Positions 59,647 to 64,000 of a DNA stretch of 64,000 nucleotides are shown one piece after another. The position numbers and the translations under genes were made by a program. Within the stretch, counting starts at the first letter, position 1; the number at the start of each line of letters is the position of its first letter. Under the pieces are notes generated by a model, which did not search any database, had not been told where the DNA came from, and worked only from the letters and a program-made list of their open reading frames with translations. The stretch comes from an uncultured Pelagibacteraceae bacterium (GTDB taxonomy: Bacteria; Pseudomonadota; Alphaproteobacteria; Pelagibacterales; Pelagibacteraceae): the NCBI GenBank assembly GCA_902546085.1, contig CACCIO010000001.1, positions 1 through 64,000 of the forward strand, given 5' to 3'.

Positions 59647-60606
59647 ATGAAAAAAGAAAGAAATAAAAACCCTATTCAACCAGTTAGCGGAACTAAAGTT
59701 CCAAGATTTGCTGGTCCAAGCACTTTTGCGAGACTTCCTGAGCTTAGAGACGTAGAAAGCTGCGATGTTGCAATTGTTGGCATTCCTTTTGATGCAGGAA
59801 CAAGCTATAGACCAGGGGCGAGATTTGGTCCCCAAAGCATTAGGCAAGCTTCAAGACATTTAAGAACAAATTATCATCCAAGTTATGATGTAGAACCTTT
59901 TAAAATTCAGCAAGTTGCTGATGCTGGCGACATAGCTTGTAATCCATTTAGTATTGATGAAGCAATAAGACAAATTGAAATTGGTGCAACGGATTTGTTA
60001 AATAAAGTTGGAGGTATAATTAGCCTGGGAGGAGACCATACTATTGCTGTACCTCTTTTAAGAGCCATTAATAAAAAAAATAATGGACCAGTATCTTTGG
60101 TTCACTTTGATGCTCACCTAGATACTTGGGATACATATTTTGGAGCACCCTATACTCATGGCACACCATTTAGAAGAGCTAGAGAAGAAGGTTTGTTTTT
60201 AGATGATGCATCAATGCATGTTGGAATTAGAGGTCCACTTTATAGTAGGAATGATATTAAAAACGATGAAAGTTTTGGTTTTAAAATAATTCATTGTGAT
60301 GAATTTCAAACAGAAGGTACGGATAAGATTGCTGAAAGAATAAAAAATAGAGTAGGAGATAATCCTTTATATCTGTCAATTGATATTGATGTTTTAGATC
60401 CTGCATTTGCTCCAGGAACTGGTACACCAGAAATTGCAGGAATGACGACAAGAGAAATGGTTAATGTTCTTAGAGGCTTGTCAGGATTAAATTTAGTTTC
60501 TGCTGACGTAGTCGAAGTTTCACCAGCATATGATCATGCCGAGGTAACTTCCTTAGCTGCAGCAACTATTGTTTATGAACTAACTAATTTATTTGCAAAA
60601 TCATAG
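59647..60606 (+). CDS. Agmatinase/guanidinobutyrase family ureohydrolase
   Basis: GGDHTIAVPLLRA, HFDAHLDTWD, SIDIDVLDPAFAPGTGTPE. Confidence 0.92.
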   Translation: MKKERNKNPIQPVSGTKVPRFAGPSTFARLPELRDVESCDVAIVGIPFDAGTSYRPGARFGPQSIRQASRHLRTNYHPSYDVEPFKIQQVADAGDIACNPFSIDEAIRQIEIGATDLLNKVGGIISLGGDHTIAVPLLRAINKKNNGPVSLVHFDAHLDTWDTYFGAPYTHGTPFRRAREEGLFLDDASMHVGIRGPLYSRNDIKNDESFGFKIIHCDEFQTEGTDKIAERIKNRVGDNPLYLSIDIDVLDPAFAPGTGTPEIAGMTTREMVNVLRGLSGLNLVSADVVEVSPAYDHAEVTSLAAATIVYELTNLFAKS

Positions 60607-60626
60607 ATAAAGGATAACGTCTTATC

Positions 60627-62060
60627 ATGTTAAACAAAAAAAATTTTTATATAAATGGTGAATGGATAAAACCAAACAGTGCTGAAGAAATCGCAGTAGT
60701 AGATCCTGCTACAGAAGAAAAATGTGCTGTAATTACTTTAGGTAACAAAATTGATATTGATATGGCTGTAAAAGCAGCAAAAAATGCATATGAATCATGG
60801 GCCTTCTCATCTAAGGAAGATAGAATTAAATTATTAGAAAAACTTTACGAAAATTACAAAAAAAGATGGGCTGACATTGCAAAAGCCATAACTCTTGAAA
60901 TGGGTGCTCCAAAAGATTTTGCATCTAAATTGCAAGCAGGTACAGGAGCAAGTCATATTAAATCATTCATAAGATATTTAAAAAATTTTGAATTTGAAAA
61001 GCCATTAGGTGATCATGCTCCAAATCAAAGATTAATTTATGAACCAAAAGGTGTTTGTGCGTTGATTACACCTTGGAATTGGCCAATGAATCAAGTTTGT
61101 TTGAAAGTAATGCCTGCTATGGCAGCAGGATGTACAATGGTATTAAAACCATCAGAACTTGCACCCTTGTCTTCTATGATACTTGCTGAAATTGTGGATG
61201 AGGTAAAGTTTCCAAAAGGAGTATTCAATTTAGTTAATGGTGATGGAGCAACTACTGGTGATGCTTTAACGAGTCATCCAGATATAAATATGATTTCTTT
61301 TACTGGATCCACAAGGGCTGGAGCTCTAATTTCACAAAACGCTGCAAAAGATTTTAAAAGGGTAAGTTTAGAGCTTGGAGGTAAAGGGGCAAATATAATT
61401 TTTAAAGATGCTGATCCTGAAGCTATAGAAAGAGGTGCTTTTAGATGTTTTAGAAATTCAGGACAATCTTGTAATGCACCTACAAGAATGCTCGTTGAAA
61501 AATCTATGTACAACGAGGCTATTGGGAGATTAAAAAAATATACGGAAAATTTTGAGGTAGGTGATCCAAAAAAAGAAGGAGAGCATATAGGTCCAGTCAT
61601 TTCAGAAAATCAATTCAAAAAAATACAAGCTTTAATTCAAAAAGGTATTGATGAGGGTGCAAAATTAGTTGCAGGAGGGACAGGAAAACCAGATGGTCTA
61701 GATAAAGGTTATTTTGTTAAACCGACAGTATTTGCTGACGTTAATAACAATATGGAAGTTGCGAGAACAGAAATCTTTGGTCCAGTTCTATCCGTTATAC
61801 CATTTGAAACAGAGGAGGATGCAATTAAAATTGCAAATGATACCACTTATGGATTAACAAATTATATTCAATCACAAGATCATGACAAAGTAAAACGAGT
61901 TGCCAGAAAATTGAGATCTGGAATGGTTGATGTAAATGGAGCCGGTATTGCAGTGGATGCTCCATTTGGAGGTTTTAAACATTCAGGAATAGGTCGAGAA
62001 GCAGGGGAGTTCGGTTTAGAGGAATTCTTAGAAGTTAAGGCTGTAGGTGGTTGGAGTTAA
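60627..62060 (+). CDS. Aldehyde dehydrogenase, paralogous to 46164..47594
   Basis: SLELGGKGANIIF, RNSGQSCNAPTRMLVEKSMY. Confidence 0.93.
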   Translation: MLNKKNFYINGEWIKPNSAEEIAVVDPATEEKCAVITLGNKIDIDMAVKAAKNAYESWAFSSKEDRIKLLEKLYENYKKRWADIAKAITLEMGAPKDFASKLQAGTGASHIKSFIRYLKNFEFEKPLGDHAPNQRLIYEPKGVCALITPWNWPMNQVCLKVMPAMAAGCTMVLKPSELAPLSSMILAEIVDEVKFPKGVFNLVNGDGATTGDALTSHPDINMISFTGSTRAGALISQNAAKDFKRVSLELGGKGANIIFKDADPEAIERGAFRCFRNSGQSCNAPTRMLVEKSMYNEAIGRLKKYTENFEVGDPKKEGEHIGPVISENQFKKIQALIQKGIDEGAKLVAGGTGKPDGLDKGYFVKPTVFADVNNNMEVARTEIFGPVLSVIPFETEEDAIKIANDTTYGLTNYIQSQDHDKVKRVARKLRSGMVDVNGAGIAVDAPFGGFKHSGIGREAGEFGLEEFLEVKAVGGWS

Positions 62061-63256
62061 TTCACAGTAGACTTTTCTTTTATACCATCAAGAAGTTTCA
62101 AACATTTTTTTAGTTCATCTAAAATAATAAATTCATCAATTTTATGAGCTTGTTCAATTGAGCCAGGACCACAAACAACTGTACTAATACCTATTTCTTG
62201 AAATAAGCCTGCTTCAGTTCCAAATGAAACTACTTGGCGTGAATTGTCTCCAGTTAAGCTGGATATTAATTCACATGCATCTGAGTTTTCATCTCTATCA
62301 AAGCCAACTATCTCTCCAATTATTTCTTTTTCTATTGAGGAATTAGGAAAAACTTTTTTCATTTCAGGTAACAAAACTTCATTTGCATATTTATCTAACT
62401 CTTTGTTAAGAAAAACTGCATCCTCTTTTACTACTGGTCTTGTCTCCCAATTAACATGACATTTATCTGCAATTACGTTATGAGCTATTCCACCAAATAT
62501 ACCTCCAATAGATAAAGTAGAATGAGGAGGATCAAATATAGAGTCTTTGGGTGATCTTTCTTTAAGTTTTTCTCTCAATTCAATTAATTTATTAACATAT
62601 CTTGAGGCATACTCAACAGCACTTACGCCTTTATGGGGTGTTGAACTATGTCCAGCTAAACCTTTAAAATAAGTAGTGTATTCATAACATCCTTTGTGGG
62701 CATCGATAATTTTCATATTAGTTGGTTCACCGACAATACAAATTCCATCTTTGATGTGTCTTTTTTTTAATTCTTCAATTAGAATAGGTGCTCCTTGACA
62801 TGCAGTTTCTTCATCAAAAGTAAATGAGAAATGTATATCTCTATCCAAATTTGACTTTGAAAAAATCGGAGCAAAAGCTAAAGTACATGCAATAAAACCT
62901 TTCATATCACATGAACCTCGTCCAAAAAGTTTATTGTCCTTAATTGTTGCTTGGAAGGGATCAGTTGCCCAGCCTTTTGATACAGGAACAACATCAGTAT
63001 GTCCTGATAAAATTATTGGTTTTTTATTACTGGTATTTTTTGCCTTAATTGTAGCAAATAGATTTACTCTCTTTTTATCATCATCAAATGTTCTAAAAGA
63101 GCTAGCACCAAGATCTTTTAAAATGTTATCACAATAATCAATTAGAGAATTATTGTCTTCTCCTGAAATAGTTTTAAAACTAATTAGATCGGTTAATATT
63201 TTTATTGAATTTTTGAATAAAAGCTCTGAATTATTTTCTGTACTCATAATTTTCAT
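62057..63256 (-). CDS. argE: Acetylornithine deacetylase-like M20 peptidase
   Basis: ILSGHTDVVPVSKGWATDPF, GRGSCDMKGFIACTLA, FTFDEETACQGA. Confidence 0.88.
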   Translation of the reverse strand: MKIMSTENNSELLFKNSIKILTDLISFKTISGEDNNSLIDYCDNILKDLGASSFRTFDDDKKRVNLFATIKAKNTSNKKPIILSGHTDVVPVSKGWATDPFQATIKDNKLFGRGSCDMKGFIACTLAFAPIFSKSNLDRDIHFSFTFDEETACQGAPILIEELKKRHIKDGICIVGEPTNMKIIDAHKGCYEYTTYFKGLAGHSSTPHKGVSAVEYASRYVNKLIELREKLKERSPKDSIFDPPHSTLSIGGIFGGIAHNVIADKCHVNWETRPVVKEDAVFLNKELDKYANEVLLPEMKKVFPNSSIEKEIIGEIVGFDRDENSDACELISSLTGDNSRQVVSFGTEAGLFQEIGISTVVCGPGSIEQAHKIDEFIILDELKKCLKLLDGIKEKSTVN

Positions 63257-63274
63257 ACATTATATATTAATTAT

Positions 63275-63616
63275 ATGAAAGAACAAATTACCTATGATAT
63301 TTTTGACAAAGTTGATATTAGAGTAGGCACAGTTATTTCTGTAAAAAAAAATGAAAAGGCTAGAAAACCTTCTTTAGTTGTTGAAGTAGATTTTGGAAAA
63401 GAAATTGGAATTAGACAATCTTCTGCCCAAATTACTCATTATTATAATGAAGAAAATCTTAAAGGAAAACAAGTAATAGGTGTTTGTAATTTTCCAGAAA
63501 AAAATATAGCTGGTGTAGTTTCTCAAGTACTTATTCTTGGCTCAATAGACAAGGAGGGCAAAGTAATTTTGGTCCATCCATCTCAAAAATCTGAGAATGG
63601 TTTACCTGTTGCATAA
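63275..63616 (+). CDS. csaA: tRNA-binding domain protein, CsaA-like
   Basis: FDKVDIRVGTVISVKKNEKARKPSLVVEVDFGKEIGIRQSSAQIT. Confidence 0.92.
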   Translation: MKEQITYDIFDKVDIRVGTVISVKKNEKARKPSLVVEVDFGKEIGIRQSSAQITHYYNEENLKGKQVIGVCNFPEKNIAGVVSQVLILGSIDKEGKVILVHPSQKSENGLPVA

Positions 63617-63618
63617 AA

Positions 63619-64000
63619 ATGCACCCAGAAATTTTATCTATAACATTGTTTGGAATTGTAGCCGCTTATTCTCCAGGGCCAAATAATTTTGTAGCATTTT
63701 ATTCTGGATTTAATTTTGGTATTACTAGAACTCTTCCACACATCATTGGAGTGACTTTTGGTTTCCCCTTTTTATTATTATGTGTAGCTTTAGGTTTAAT
63801 AAATGTTTTTAAACTTTATCCACTAATTCAAGAAATATTAAAATATCTTGGAACATTATTTTTAATTTATCTAGCATATAAAATATCTTTCTCTAGTTCA
63901 AAAAATCAAGAAAACAAAAATAAAAATCCAGTAAAATTTGTAGAAACATTTATTTTTCAGTTTCTAAATCCAAAAGCCGTAATTGCTTCAATTATAATTG
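63619..64000 (+). CDS. LysE family exporter, 3'-truncated by window edge
   Basis: ATG at 63619; MHPEILSITLFGIVAAYSPGPNNFVAFYSGFNFG typical LysE N-terminus; open to window end. Confidence 0.85.
   Translation, partial: MHPEILSITLFGIVAAYSPGPNNFVAFYSGFNFGITRTLPHIIGVTFGFPFLLLCVALGLINVFKLYPLIQEILKYLGTLFLIYLAYKISFSSSKNQENKNKNPVKFVETFIFQFLNPKAVIASIII

Noticed and set aside
61274-61600. 108-aa minus-strand ORF inside the aldehyde dehydrogenase
   Set aside because: Fully embedded in a strongly supported CDS; shadow ORF.

Overview
AT-rich, very gene-dense alphaproteobacterial chromosome segment. Its codon usage, tiny intergenic spacers, stop/start overlaps and transporter-rich content fit the SAR11/Pelagibacterales lineage (inference from composition and gene content, not a database match). 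From left to right it carries: ilvB(partial)-ilvN-ilvC, with ilvC broken by a 1-nt frameshift; a peptide/oligopeptide ABC transporter; leuA; the mreBCD-mrdA-rodA cell-shape cluster; a DadA-like/EamA/2-hydroxyacid dehydrogenase/HDAC-like/msrB run; grx and a DUF2805-like gene; two complete branched-chain/amide (HAAT) ABC systems bracketing azlCD, a CsiD/GlaH-type glutarate hydroxylase and a ProC-like reductase; a minus-strand run of uncharacterised catabolic genes (EamA, IPNS-like oxygenase, luciferase-like monooxygenase, Xsc-like ThDP enzyme, DUF1185, alpha/beta hydrolase, aldehyde dehydrogenase); a gamma-butyrobetaine/trimethyllysine-type cluster (betainyl-CoA-thioesterase-like protein, orphan ProV-like ATPase, class II aldolase, BBOX/TMLH-like dioxygenase, ALDH, 3-HIBDH-like, EamA); EutA/DoeA-like genes next to a Pot-type ABC transporter; a FadN-like fusion; a cyclophilin plus a putative HExxH metallopeptidase; an agmatinase-family gene plus ALDH; argE-like, csaA and a partial lysE-family gene. 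I saw no rRNA, tRNA, CRISPR, IS or phage genes. The two most promising uncharacterised systems are the minus-strand monooxygenase/ThDP/DUF1185 operon (about 34.9-42.6 kb) and the aldolase-dioxygenase-ALDH trio (about 44.3-47.6 kb), which could form a bacterial trimethyllysine-to-butyrobetaine route. Structural signals of interest are the ilvC frameshift, hairpins placed between substrate-binding-protein and permease genes, two cases of hairpin + T7 + ATG, two unlisted or small ORFs inside transporter operons, and three convergent gene pairs with overlapping stops.
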